Part shown: positions 1 to 7,221 of the stretch, piece after piece
How the letters are laid out: the number at the start of each line of letters is the position of its first letter
Numbering within the stretch: the first letter of the stretch is position 1
NCBI GenBank assembly: GCA_900315745.1
Contig: ONAG01000005.1
Location: forward strand, 29,786 to 93,785
Length of the DNA stretch: 64,000 bases
From: an uncultured Prevotellaceae bacterium
GTDB taxonomy: Bacteria; Bacteroidota; Bacteroidia; Bacteroidales; Bacteroidaceae
Direction: 5' to 3'
Notes under the pieces: generated by a model
What the model was told of the DNA's origin: nothing
What the model saw: only the letters and a program-made list of their open reading frames with translations
Databases searched by the model: none
Translations under genes and position numbers: made by a program

Positions 1-2
1 TG

Positions 3-698
3 GACTATGAACTGCAGACTTCCATCAGAGGACTCTTCGCCATCGGCGAGTGCAACTTCTCCGATCACGGTGCCAACCGCCTCGGCGCATCCGCTCTCAT
101 GCAGGGTCTGGCTGACGGATATTTCGTGCTGCCATATACCATACAGAACTACCTCGCCGACCAGGAGGTGTGGCCACGCATCTCTACCGACCTGCCAGAG
201 TTCGAGGAGGCCGAGAAGGCTGTTGAAGCAGAAATCGACCGACTGATGAGCATCAAGGGCAAGCGCAGCGTGGACTCCATCCACAAGGAGCTCGGACACA
301 TCATGTGGGAGCATGTGGGTATGGGACGCACAGCAGAAGGCTTGAAAGAAGGTCTCGACCTGATAAAGAAACTCCGCAAGGAATTCGACACCAACCTCTT
401 CATCCCAGGAACAAAAGAAGGACTCAACGTGGAGCTCGACAAGGCTATTCACCTGCGCGACTTCTTCACCATGGGACAGCTGGTGGCATATGATGCTCTC
501 TCACGCAACGAAAGTTGTGGCGGACACTTCCGTGAGGAATACCAGACAGAGGAAGGAGAAGCCAAACGCGACGACGAGAACTTCTTCTATGTGGGATGCT
601 GGGAATACCAAGGCAGCGACGACAAAGCTCCCGAACTCATCAAGGAACCTCTCGAATATGAGGCAATCAAGGTACAAACACGTAATTACAAGAATTAA
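3..698 (+). CDS. frdA: Fumarate reductase/succinate dehydrogenase flavoprotein subunit, C-terminal part (5' end outside window)
   Basis: Open from the window edge in frame 3, so the N-terminal FAD-binding part is missing. The visible part begins with a GLFAIGE stretch and an [11 protein letters not shown] motif, which is the C-terminal end of the FAD domain; the Arg in it contacts the dicarboxylate in this family. The capping helical domain and the family C-terminus (FFYVGCWEY, then [10 protein letters not shown]) follow. The product oxidises succinate or reduces fumarate at the membrane, using electrons passed through the iron-sulfur subunit. frdB starts 5 nt after the stop, so the two are one operon; the cytochrome b subunit is expected upstream. 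In Bacteroidales the enzyme mainly works as a quinol:fumarate reductase. Confidence 0.95.
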   Translation, partial: DYELQTSIRGLFAIGECNFSDHGANRLGASALMQGLADGYFVLPYTIQNYLADQEVWPRISTDLPEFEEAEKAVEAEIDRLMSIKGKRSVDSIHKELGHIMWEHVGMGRTAEGLKEGLDLIKKLRKEFDTNLFIPGTKEGLNVELDKAIHLRDFFTMGQLVAYDALSRNESCGGHFREEYQTEEGEAKRDDENFFYVGCWEYQGSDDKAPELIKEPLEYEAIKVQTRNYKN

Positions 699-703
699 CA
701 GCT

Positions 704-1462
704 ATGGCTAAGAATATAAGTTTCACCATAAAGTTTTGGCGTCAGAACGGCCCAAGAGAGAAAGGACATTTTGATACTCATGAGATGAAGGACATCCCTG
801 ATGACACCTCATTCCTTGAGATGCTCGACATCCTCAACGAGGAACTCATCAACGAGGGCAAGGAGCCGTTTGTGTTCGACCATGATTGTCGCGAAGGCAT
901 CTGCGGCATGTGCTCACTCTACATCAATGGAACACCTCACGGCAAGACCGAGAGAGGTGCCACCACCTGCCAACTTTACATGCGCCGTTTCAATGATGGC
1001 GACGTAATCACCGTGGAGCCTTGGCGCTCAGCAGGATTCCCTGTGATAAAGGACTGCATGGTTGACCGTGGAGCATTCGACAAAATCATACAGGCAGGTG
1101 GATACACCAGCGTGCGCACTGGACAGGCACAGGATGCCAACGCCATCCTCATTCCAAAGCAGAACGCTGACGAGGCGATGGACTGCGCATCATGCATCGG
1201 CTGTGGCGCTTGTGTGGCTGCTTGCAAGAATGGCTCGGCAATGCTGTTCGTGAGCTCGAAGGTGAGCCAGTTGGCACTGCTGCCTCAAGGACGCCCAGAG
1301 GCTGCCAAGCGCGCCAAGGCAATGATGGCAAAGATGGAAGAACTCGGCTTCGGCAACTGCACCAACACACGCGCCTGCGAGGCTGTGTGCCCGAAGAACG
1401 AGACTATCGCCAACATCGCACGCCTCAACCGCGAGTTCATCAAAGCAAAATTGGCAGACTAA
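704..1462 (+). CDS. frdB: Fumarate reductase/succinate dehydrogenase iron-sulfur subunit
   Basis: A 252-residue protein of normal family length. The N-terminal ferredoxin domain carries C62, C67, C70 and C89 for the [2Fe-2S] centre. The C-terminal domain has the C161-x2-C164-x2-C167 cluster with C170 and C174, then C219, C225 and C229, which supply the [4Fe-4S] and [3Fe-4S] centres. It carries electrons between the membrane quinol site and the flavoprotein encoded just upstream. It is the last gene of the operon: a strong hairpin terminator follows at 1555-1592. Confidence 0.96.
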   Translation: MAKNISFTIKFWRQNGPREKGHFDTHEMKDIPDDTSFLEMLDILNEELINEGKEPFVFDHDCREGICGMCSLYINGTPHGKTERGATTCQLYMRRFNDGDVITVEPWRSAGFPVIKDCMVDRGAFDKIIQAGGYTSVRTGQAQDANAILIPKQNADEAMDCASCIGCGACVAACKNGSAMLFVSSKVSQLALLPQGRPEAAKRAKAMMAKMEELGFGNCTNTRACEAVCPKNETIANIARLNREFIKAKLAD

Positions 1463-1554
1463 GATAAATATCATTTCTGATTAAGATTATTATCATCGTT
1501 GCTATCTCAACACAATTAGTAGTCCAAGATAGATATCTTAGTTGCTATCTCAAA

Positions 1555-1592
1555 ATTACAGAGCCTGGCATTTGCCAGGCTCTGTAATTTTA
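1555..1592 (+). terminator. Rho-independent terminator of the frd operon
   Basis: Perfect 15-bp inverted repeat (1555-1569 with 1574-1588), 4-nt loop, followed by a short T-rich stretch. Lies 92 nt after the frdB stop. Confidence 0.85.
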
Positions 1593-1624
1593 TATCTAAT
1601 GGCACATAATTCCAAGATTTTATA

Positions 1625-1632
1625 TAAATTTG
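1625..1632 (+). promoter_or_regulatory. Bacteroidetes -7 promoter element (TAAATTTG)
   Basis: Exact match to TAnnTTTG, 27 nt before the ATG at 1659. It decides the start of the four-helix gene: the longer frame opening at 1542 would begin upstream of the promoter and inside the frd terminator. No clear -33 TTTG is visible. Confidence 0.65.
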
Positions 1633-1658
1633 CAATAAAATCGAATTATCAAAGAAAT

Positions 1659-2567
1659 ATGAATAATAATTATCAGAAAGATCATAATTATCCGAGTAAT
1701 CAGAATACTCCGAGTAATCAGAATTATCAGAGTACTCAGAGTATTCCGAGTAATCGGAGTAATCAGAGTACTCATAATCCTCAGAATCTTTTTCTGCCAC
1801 AGCATGGGCACTACCGCCACTTGCGGGTATATCATGTGGCAGAGGCTCTGTATGACTTGACATATCTCTTTTGCCGTCGTTTTCTATCGGCATATAAAGA
1901 CCGCACTGTAGATCAAATGGTGCAGGCGGCACGCTCGGGCAAGCAGAATATTGCAGAAGGCAATCAGGCTGCTGCCACATCATCAGAAACAGAAATAAAG
2001 CTTACAAATGTTGCCAAGGCGAGTATCGAAGAACTTCTGACAGATTATGAGGATTATTTGCGTACTCGCCAACTGCCTCAATGGGATGCCAACCATCCTC
2101 GTTTCGCTGCCATGCGCAATTGGGCACAGAGTGGTGATTTCTTGAGTAGTTTTGCTTTCAAGGCTCCGAAGATGTCTGATGAAGAGATGGCAAATCTCGC
2201 CATCACACTTTGTCACCAAATCATCTCTATGCTGACTCACTTGCTTAAGACCATGCAACAACGCTTTGTGACACAAGGAGGCATAAAAGAGCGCATGTAT
2301 GCTGCCCGCATTGGCTACCGCCAGACAGAAGTTGCCGAAATCGACCGACTACGACAAGAAAATCTCGCCCTCCGCCAGCGCATAGCACAATTGGAGAATT
2401 ATATAAAAAATCAGAATACTCAGAGCAATCAGAATCCTCAGAATCCTCAGAATCCTCAAAATCTTCAGAGTACTCCGAGTATTCCGAGTAATCAGAGTAC
2501 TCCGAGTAATCAGAGTACTCCGAGTAATCAGAGTATTCCGCCCTCTACTCCCTCTCCGAAACCTTAA
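1659..2567 (+). CDS. Four helix bundle suffix domain protein with 9-bp-repeat tails (intact paralogue)
   Basis: A 302-residue protein. The middle (about residues 43-250) matches the four-helix-bundle family with the suffix domain: AEALYDLTYLF, the DRTVDQMVQAARSGKQNIAEG block, then QGGIKERMYAARIGYRQ and a short coiled coil. Both ends are low-complexity tails of Ser/Asn-x-Gln/Pro triplets encoded by tandem 9-bp units (13 units at 1668-1784, 14 units at 2415-2540). There is no signal peptide or membrane segment. The function of the family is unknown; related small four-helix proteins are encoded in 23S rRNA intervening sequences and by diversity-generating retroelements, but neither is present here. 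A damaged paralogue lies at 26991-27744. The start is chosen from the promoter at 1625-1632. Confidence 0.8.
   Translation: MNNNYQKDHNYPSNQNTPSNQNYQSTQSIPSNRSNQSTHNPQNLFLPQHGHYRHLRVYHVAEALYDLTYLFCRRFLSAYKDRTVDQMVQAARSGKQNIAEGNQAAATSSETEIKLTNVAKASIEELLTDYEDYLRTRQLPQWDANHPRFAAMRNWAQSGDFLSSFAFKAPKMSDEEMANLAITLCHQIISMLTHLLKTMQQRFVTQGGIKERMYAARIGYRQTEVAEIDRLRQENLALRQRIAQLENYIKNQNTQSNQNPQNPQNPQNLQSTPSIPSNQSTPSNQSTPSNQSIPPSTPSPKP
1668..1784 (+). repeat. 9-bp coding minisatellite, N-terminal array (13 units)
   Basis: Units such as AGTAATCAG, AATACTCCG and AGTACTCAG repeat in strict 9-bp period, so copy-number change keeps the reading frame. Encodes the tail of Asn/Ser-x-Gln/Pro triplets. Confidence 0.85.
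2415..2540 (+). repeat. 9-bp coding minisatellite, C-terminal array (14 units)
   Basis: Same unit family as the N-terminal array (AATCCTCAG, AGTACTCCG, AGTAATCAG), in frame, encoding the C-terminal tail. The last seven units are the most uniform and alternate AGTAATCAG with AGTACTCCG. Confidence 0.85.
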
Positions 2568-2606
2568 AATCTGCCACCTGCTGGCCTATAAATCGATATT
2601 TTTATT

Positions 2607-2614
2607 TATATTTG
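2607..2614 (+). promoter_or_regulatory. Bacteroidetes -7 promoter element (TATATTTG)
   Basis: Exact TAnnTTTG match 31 nt upstream of the U32 gene start at 2646. Confidence 0.6.
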
Positions 2615-2645
2615 CAGCTCAATGATAGAATAATAATTACTCACG

Positions 2646-3896
2646 ATGATAGGAAAAATTTCAGATTTTGAAATCATGGCCCCGGTGGGGTCGAGGGAAT
2701 CATTGGTGGCAGCCATTCAGGCTGGCGCTGATTCCGTTTATTTTGGCATTGGGCAACTCAATATGAGGGCACATTCTGCCAATGCCTTCACGATAGCCGA
2801 CCTAAAACATATAGCAAGCGAATGCCAGGAACATGGCATAAAGACATACCTCACCGTAAACACCATCATCTACGAGGAGGACATCGATAATATGCACACC
2901 ATAGTGGATGCTGCACATGAGGCTGGAATAACTGCCGTGATAGCAAGCGATGTGGCTGTGATGACCTATTGCCGCTCCATAGGTCAGGAAGTACACCTGT
3001 CAACACAACTGAACATCAGCAATGCCGAAGCCTTGGCATTCTACGCCCAGTTTGCTGATGTCGTGGTGCTCGCCAGAGAACTCAACATGCACCAGGTGGC
3101 AGATATTTATAGGCAAATACAAGAGCGGGACATCCGTGGACCCAAAGGCGACAGGGTACGCATCGAGATGTTCTGCCATGGAGCATTATGCATGGCAATC
3201 AGCGGAAAGTGCTACCTCAGTCTTGACAATGCTGCACGCTCAGCCAATAGGGGAGAGTGCATGCAGTTGTGCCGACGCTCCTACACCGTGACTGACAATG
3301 AAACAGGCACCCAACTGGAAATAGACAACAAATATGTGATGAGTCCGAAAGACCTCAAGACCATACGCTTCATCGACAAGATGATGGAGGCTGGAGTCAG
3401 GGTGTTCAAAATCGAAGGACGCGCACGTGGACCCGAATATGTATATAATGTGGTGAAATGCTACAAGGAAGCTATAGTTAGCGTGTTGGAGGGCACTTTC
3501 GATGAGAAGAAAAAAGACGACTGGGATGAGCGGTTGGCAAGTGTGTTCAACCGTGGCTTCTGGGATGGCTATTACCTTGGACAGCGGTTGGGTGAATGGA
3601 ACAAAAACTATGGCAGCAATGCCACTGTGAGGAAAGTGTATGTGGGAAGGGGCGTGAAATACTATTCTCGCCTTGGAGTGGCTGAATTCACTTGCGAGGC
3701 TGCCGAATTCAGTGTTGGCGACCATCTTCTCATAACAGGTCCTACCACCGGCGTGATGTATGTTGATGCCACGGAGATAAGATACGAACTCAACCCCGTG
3801 CAGACAGCCCACAAAGGCACACACATATCAATACCTGTGCCCGACAAGGTGCGGCCAAGCGACAAATTGTTCAAATTAGTAAAAGACGAAGGTTGA
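2646..3896 (+). CDS. U32 family protein (peptidase U32 / RNA hydroxylation type)
   Basis: A 416-residue protein of the U32 family. The N-terminal half has the barrel-like start EIMAPVGSRESLVAAIQAGA and a FGIGQLNMR segment. The family signature EMFCHGALCMA lies at residues 174-184 and the NRGECMQLCR motif at 201-210; C177, C182, C189, C205 and C209 are candidates for the iron-sulfur site of the RNA-modifying members. E. coli relatives are TrhP (5-hydroxyuridine in tRNA) and RlhA (5-hydroxycytidine in 23S rRNA), while older annotation calls the family a collagenase-like protease. The RNA-modification role is more likely but is inferred from family only. It has its own promoter at 2607-2614. Confidence 0.9.
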   Translation: MIGKISDFEIMAPVGSRESLVAAIQAGADSVYFGIGQLNMRAHSANAFTIADLKHIASECQEHGIKTYLTVNTIIYEEDIDNMHTIVDAAHEAGITAVIASDVAVMTYCRSIGQEVHLSTQLNISNAEALAFYAQFADVVVLARELNMHQVADIYRQIQERDIRGPKGDRVRIEMFCHGALCMAISGKCYLSLDNAARSANRGECMQLCRRSYTVTDNETGTQLEIDNKYVMSPKDLKTIRFIDKMMEAGVRVFKIEGRARGPEYVYNVVKCYKEAIVSVLEGTFDEKKKDDWDERLASVFNRGFWDGYYLGQRLGEWNKNYGSNATVRKVYVGRGVKYYSRLGVAEFTCEAAEFSVGDHLLITGPTTGVMYVDATEIRYELNPVQTAHKGTHISIPVPDKVRPSDKLFKLVKDEG

Positions 3897-3909
3897 ATCC
3901 TCATATTAG

Positions 3910-3953
3910 AAAAATAGCCCCCCATTTAAGTAAAAATAGCCCCCCATATAAGT
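3910..3953 (+). repeat. 22-bp tandem direct repeat with C6 tract (two copies)
   Basis: Two adjacent 22-bp copies, 3910-3931 and 3932-3953, differing at one base. Each holds AATAGCCCCCCAT. They lie between the U32 gene and sufE, in the untranslated leader of sufE if that has its own promoter. Confidence 0.8.
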
Positions 3954-4028
3954 AGAATTAGAAGTTTAAAACCCCAAAAATACAAAAAGAAGATTTACAC
4001 TTCAAATTAGTAAACAACAAAGACAATC

Positions 4029-4460
4029 ATGTGCATAGACGAATTGCAAGACGAGGTAATAGAGGAGTTTTCCGACTTTACCGACTGGATGGACAAGTAT
4101 CAACTGCTCATAGACTTGGGCAACGACATGGAGCCATTGGAAGAGAAATACAAGACAGAGAGCAACCTCATCAATGGTTGCCAGAGTAGGGTGTGGATTC
4201 ATGCCGACTACAACGATGGAAAACTGTTTTTCAAGGCAGAGAGCGACGCTCTTATCGTGAAAGGACTGATAGCACTGTTGCTGAGAGTGCTTGGCGGACA
4301 TACCCCACAGGAAATATTGGATGCCGACCTCTATTTCATCGACCGAATAGGACTGCGTGAACATCTCAGTCCGACACGTAGCAATGGCTTGCTCGCCATG
4401 GTGAAGCAGATACGTGTCTATGCCCTCGCTTTCAAAGCCAAGGAAGATGCGCAAGCTTAG
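4029..4460 (+). CDS. sufE: SufE family cysteine desulfurase-activating protein
   Basis: A 143-residue protein matching the whole SufE family. The motif NGCQSRVW holds C51, the residue that accepts sulfur from the SufS desulfurase during iron-sulfur cluster assembly. The C-terminal helices (LREHLSPTRSNGL, VKQIRVYA) are also typical. No sufS or sufBCD gene is in the window, so its partner is encoded elsewhere. The next gene starts inside its 3' end, suggesting translational coupling. No clear TAnnTTTG promoter is seen just upstream, only the 22-bp repeats. Confidence 0.92.
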   Translation: MCIDELQDEVIEEFSDFTDWMDKYQLLIDLGNDMEPLEEKYKTESNLINGCQSRVWIHADYNDGKLFFKAESDALIVKGLIALLLRVLGGHTPQEILDADLYFIDRIGLREHLSPTRSNGLLAMVKQIRVYALAFKAKEDAQA

Positions 4461-4980
4461 GACAATAGAGATGCAGCGCCTCTCTCTCGAAGAGTTCAAG
4501 TCTTCAGAGAAGTTGCCTCTCGTCGTTGTTCTCGACGACGTGAGAAGCATGTACAACGTAGGCAGCGTGTTCCGCACGTGCGATGCCTTCCGTGTGGAGG
4601 CAGTATATCTGTGCGGCATAACAGCATGTCCCCCACACCCGGAAATACACAAGACGGCACTCGGGGGAGAGGATAGTGTGGCGTGGAAATATTTCCCCAC
4701 GGCAAAAGAGGCGGTGCAGGCATTGCATGACGATGGCTACATGGTGTATGCCATTGAACAGGTGGAGGGCAGCATACACTTGCAGGACCTCACCTTGGAG
4801 CCTGGGACACGCCATGCCGTAGTCTTCGGGAATGAAGTGAAGGGAGTGCACCAGGATGTGGTGGACTGCTGCGACGCTTGCCTTGAGATACCACAACACG
4901 GCACCAAGCATTCCATGAATGTCTCCGTGACAGCTGGCATAGTGATATGGGAATTTGGAAAAAATGAAACATGGAAGTGA
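4447..4980 (+). CDS. TrmH/SpoU family RNA 2'-O-methyltransferase
   Basis: A 177-residue SpoU-family (SPOUT fold) methyltransferase that would methylate ribose 2'-OH in tRNA or rRNA using SAM. Motif 1 is NVGSVFRT with N37 and R43, motif 2 is VFGNEVKG (126-133) and motif 3 is CLEIPQHGTKHSMNVSVTAG (145-164). It is a minimal single-domain form. The start at 4447 overlaps the last 14 nt of sufE; a longer frame from 4414 would overlap sufE by 47 nt and adds no conserved sequence. The 3' end overlaps the GH30 reading frame. Substrate cannot be assigned. Confidence 0.9.
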   Translation: MRKLRTIEMQRLSLEEFKSSEKLPLVVVLDDVRSMYNVGSVFRTCDAFRVEAVYLCGITACPPHPEIHKTALGGEDSVAWKYFPTAKEAVQALHDDGYMVYAIEQVEGSIHLQDLTLEPGTRHAVVFGNEVKGVHQDVVDCCDACLEIPQHGTKHSMNVSVTAGIVIWEFGKNETWK

Positions 4981-4982
4981 AC

Positions 4983-6530
4983 ATGAACATTAGTATCATC
5001 AAACTGCGCTGGGCAGCCATGGCCCTTGCCTTTTTCCTGATGACTCCTTGCCTGGGAGCCGGCAAAGGAAAAAAGGCAAAGGTCGCCACCTTCACCATAC
5101 AAGCAGACCAGCCAAGACAGACCATCCTGCACTTTGGAGCCTCTGATGCATGGTCGATGCAGACTCTTGGGCTGTGGGAAGAGAATGTGCAAAGGCAAGT
5201 GGCCGACTGGCTCTTTTCCACAGAGAATGATGAGAACGGACAGCCATTGGGCATCGGACTGTCTTTGTGGCGCTTCAATCTCGGTGCCGGCAGCGCCGAA
5301 CAACGAGATAGTTCGCACATCAACCGAAACACACGCACCGAGTGCTTCCTGAAAGCTGACAAGACTTATGACTGGACAAAACAGGCTGGACAACGACGTT
5401 TTCTCCAATTGGCAAAGGAGAGAGGGGTGCCGCATTTCCTTGCTTTCCTCAACTCGCCACCTGTGTATTTCACCAAAAACGGACTCGCCACAAACACTGG
5501 GCGAGACGGCACTCTCAACTTGCGTGAAGAATGTTACGATGATTTTGCTCAGTTCATGGCAATGGCAATGAAAGGACTGGAAGAACATGAAGGCATCCGC
5601 TTCGATTATATCTGTCCGGTGAACGAGCCGGATGGGCATTGGAACTGGCAGGGTCCGAAGCAGGAAGGGTCGCCAGCCACCAATCGTGAGATAGCACGAC
5701 TGGCGAAGGTTGCAAGCGAGACTTTCCGCAACCAGGACGTATCGACACAAATACTTGTGAATGAGTCGAGCGACTTGCGATGCCTTCTCGGCATTTACAA
5801 GACTTCCTGGGAGCGAGGGAACACCATAAGCACCTTCTTCTCGCCCGACAGCACCATCACTTACCTGGGTGGCACCTACGGGGTGCCAAAGGTAATTCTG
5901 GGACATAGCTACTGGACCAACACACCAATCCCTTACATGCGGCGAGTGAGGGAAAAACTGCGTGACACCCTCGCCCGTTATGGCGTGAAGTTCTGGCAGA
6001 GCGAGATATGCATCATGCAGAACGACGAGGAAATCGGTGGGGGAGGGGGCTATGACTTCACCATGAAGACAGCCCTTTATGTGGCACGAGTGATACATCA
6101 TGATTTGAAGTTTGCTGACGCCGAGAGTTGGTCGTGGTGGCGTGCGTGTGGTGGCGACTACAAGGACGGACTTCTGAGAATGTACCAGCGCGAGCATCGG
6201 GTGCGTGACTCCCGCCTGCTCTGGGCTCTGGGCAACTACAGTCGTTTTGTGCGTCCTGGTGCCGTGCGCTACGAACTGTTGGGAGAGGAAGACCCATACG
6301 GACTGATGGCGACAGCCTACCGCAACACCGACGGACAATGGGTGGTGGTGGTCATCAATTATGGCAACCAGCCAAGACCATTCATCCTGAATACTTCAGA
6401 TGGGAAAAAATGCAAGTGGTCTGCTTACAGGACTTCTGATGTGGATGGGGAATGCCTCAAGCCTGTGGGAGTGGTCCAGGGAAAGACCATGCTGCCACCA
6501 AGAAGCATCACCACATTTACTTATTTATAG
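4983..6530 (+). CDS. Secreted glycoside hydrolase family 30 enzyme
   Basis: A 515-residue GH30-type O-glycosyl hydrolase. It starts with a signal peptide (MNISIIKLRWAAMALAFFLM to about residue 26). The (beta/alpha)8 barrel shows FGASDAWSMQ, the acid/base Glu in CPVNEPDGHW (E215) and the nucleophile Glu in FWQSEICIM (E341), followed by a small beta domain ending in LPPRSITTFTYL. Sequence style is closest to the endo-beta-1,6-galactanase-like members, acting on plant or arabinogalactan-type glycans, but specificity is not proven. An in-frame ATG at 4971 overlaps the upstream stop; 4983 gives a cleaner signal peptide. It stands alone, without SusCD genes. Confidence 0.88.
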   Translation: MNISIIKLRWAAMALAFFLMTPCLGAGKGKKAKVATFTIQADQPRQTILHFGASDAWSMQTLGLWEENVQRQVADWLFSTENDENGQPLGIGLSLWRFNLGAGSAEQRDSSHINRNTRTECFLKADKTYDWTKQAGQRRFLQLAKERGVPHFLAFLNSPPVYFTKNGLATNTGRDGTLNLREECYDDFAQFMAMAMKGLEEHEGIRFDYICPVNEPDGHWNWQGPKQEGSPATNREIARLAKVASETFRNQDVSTQILVNESSDLRCLLGIYKTSWERGNTISTFFSPDSTITYLGGTYGVPKVILGHSYWTNTPIPYMRRVREKLRDTLARYGVKFWQSEICIMQNDEEIGGGGGYDFTMKTALYVARVIHHDLKFADAESWSWWRACGGDYKDGLLRMYQREHRVRDSRLLWALGNYSRFVRPGAVRYELLGEEDPYGLMATAYRNTDGQWVVVVINYGNQPRPFILNTSDGKKCKWSAYRTSDVDGECLKPVGVVQGKTMLPPRSITTFTYL

Positions 6531-6574
6531 ATAGTTTCAAGGATTATAAAGCCAAAATGTGATTTTTTTTTACC

Positions 6575-6611
6575 TTTTGCCTTTTTTTATAAGAAAAAAG
6601 TATTAAATTTG
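6575..6611 (+). promoter_or_regulatory. Promoter of the lemA-DUF2207 operon
   Basis: TTTTG at 6575-6579 and TAAATTTG at 6604-6611, 24 bp apart (a little long), 34 nt upstream of the LemA start. Confidence 0.6.
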
Positions 6612-6645
6612 TCTCATCATTCATTTAATCTAAAAATAGTACCTT

Positions 6646-7221
6646 ATGTCAGCTTTAATTTTGATTCTATTAGTTATTGTTGTTCTTGCAGGATTTGTAT
6701 TCCTTTATATCTTCAAGACCCAGCGCCAGTTGGTCAACCTTGATGAGTTGTGCAAGAATGCCATGAGCCAGATTGCAGTTCAGCTCAATTCCCGTTGGGA
6801 TGCGCTCCTCGCGCTTGCCAAGACAGCTTCACAGTATGCCAAGCATGAGTCGGAGACACTCATCAATGTGATCAATGCCCGCAGGCAGTCGCAGGTGACC
6901 ACCGCCGAGGAGGCCAGTCAGCAACAGGGAGAACTCTCCCAGGTGCTTGGAAAGCTGATAGCCATAGGAGAGGCATACCCCGACTTGAAAGCCAGTGACC
7001 TCTATGGAAAGACCATGGACAGCGTGAATTCCTATGAGGAGAATGTGCGCTTGAGCCGTATGGTGTACAATGACACCGCCACCAAGATGAACCGCATGGT
7101 GCGCCAATGGCCATCATCCTTTGTGGCTTCGATGCTCAATTTCCGTGAGAAGGCTTACCTAACAGTGGATGAGGAAAAGAAAAACAGTTATCCCGACTTA
7201 GATGAAGCATTCAAGAAATAG
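6646..7221 (+). CDS. LemA family protein (first copy)
   Basis: A 191-residue LemA protein: one N-terminal membrane helix (about residues 2-22) then a long alpha-helical domain with the family pattern of NSRWDALLALAKTASQYAKHE and SQVLGKLIAIGEAYPDLKAS. The helical domain is expected outside the cytoplasmic membrane. The molecular role of LemA is unknown. It overlaps the DUF2207 gene by 20 nt, so the two are translationally coupled. A second, clearly different LemA copy lies at 23294-23875 beside a TPM protein. Confidence 0.92.
   Translation: MSALILILLVIVVLAGFVFLYIFKTQRQLVNLDELCKNAMSQIAVQLNSRWDALLALAKTASQYAKHESETLINVINARRQSQVTTAEEASQQQGELSQVLGKLIAIGEAYPDLKASDLYGKTMDSVNSYEENVRLSRMVYNDTATKMNRMVRQWPSSFVASMLNFREKAYLTVDEEKKNSYPDLDEAFKK

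Noticed and set aside
1264-1280. TTGGCACTGCTGCC as a sigma-54 -24/-12 promoter
   Set aside because: It lies inside frdB and lacks a TTGC at the right spacing; no clear -24/-12 site was found in the intergenic regions read.
1516-1983. Minus-strand 155-codon frame rich in YSD/YSE triplets
   Set aside because: It is the antisense reading of the 9-bp repeats of the four-helix gene; repeat period keeps all frames open. No promoter.
1659-2567. Four-helix gene as accessory protein of a diversity-generating retroelement or as a 23S intervening sequence
   Set aside because: No reverse transcriptase, template repeat or rRNA gene is nearby.
4737-6338. 533-codon minus-strand frame opposite the GH30 gene
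   Set aside because: Long only because of codon bias in the real plus-strand genes; shows no family features and crosses a gene junction.
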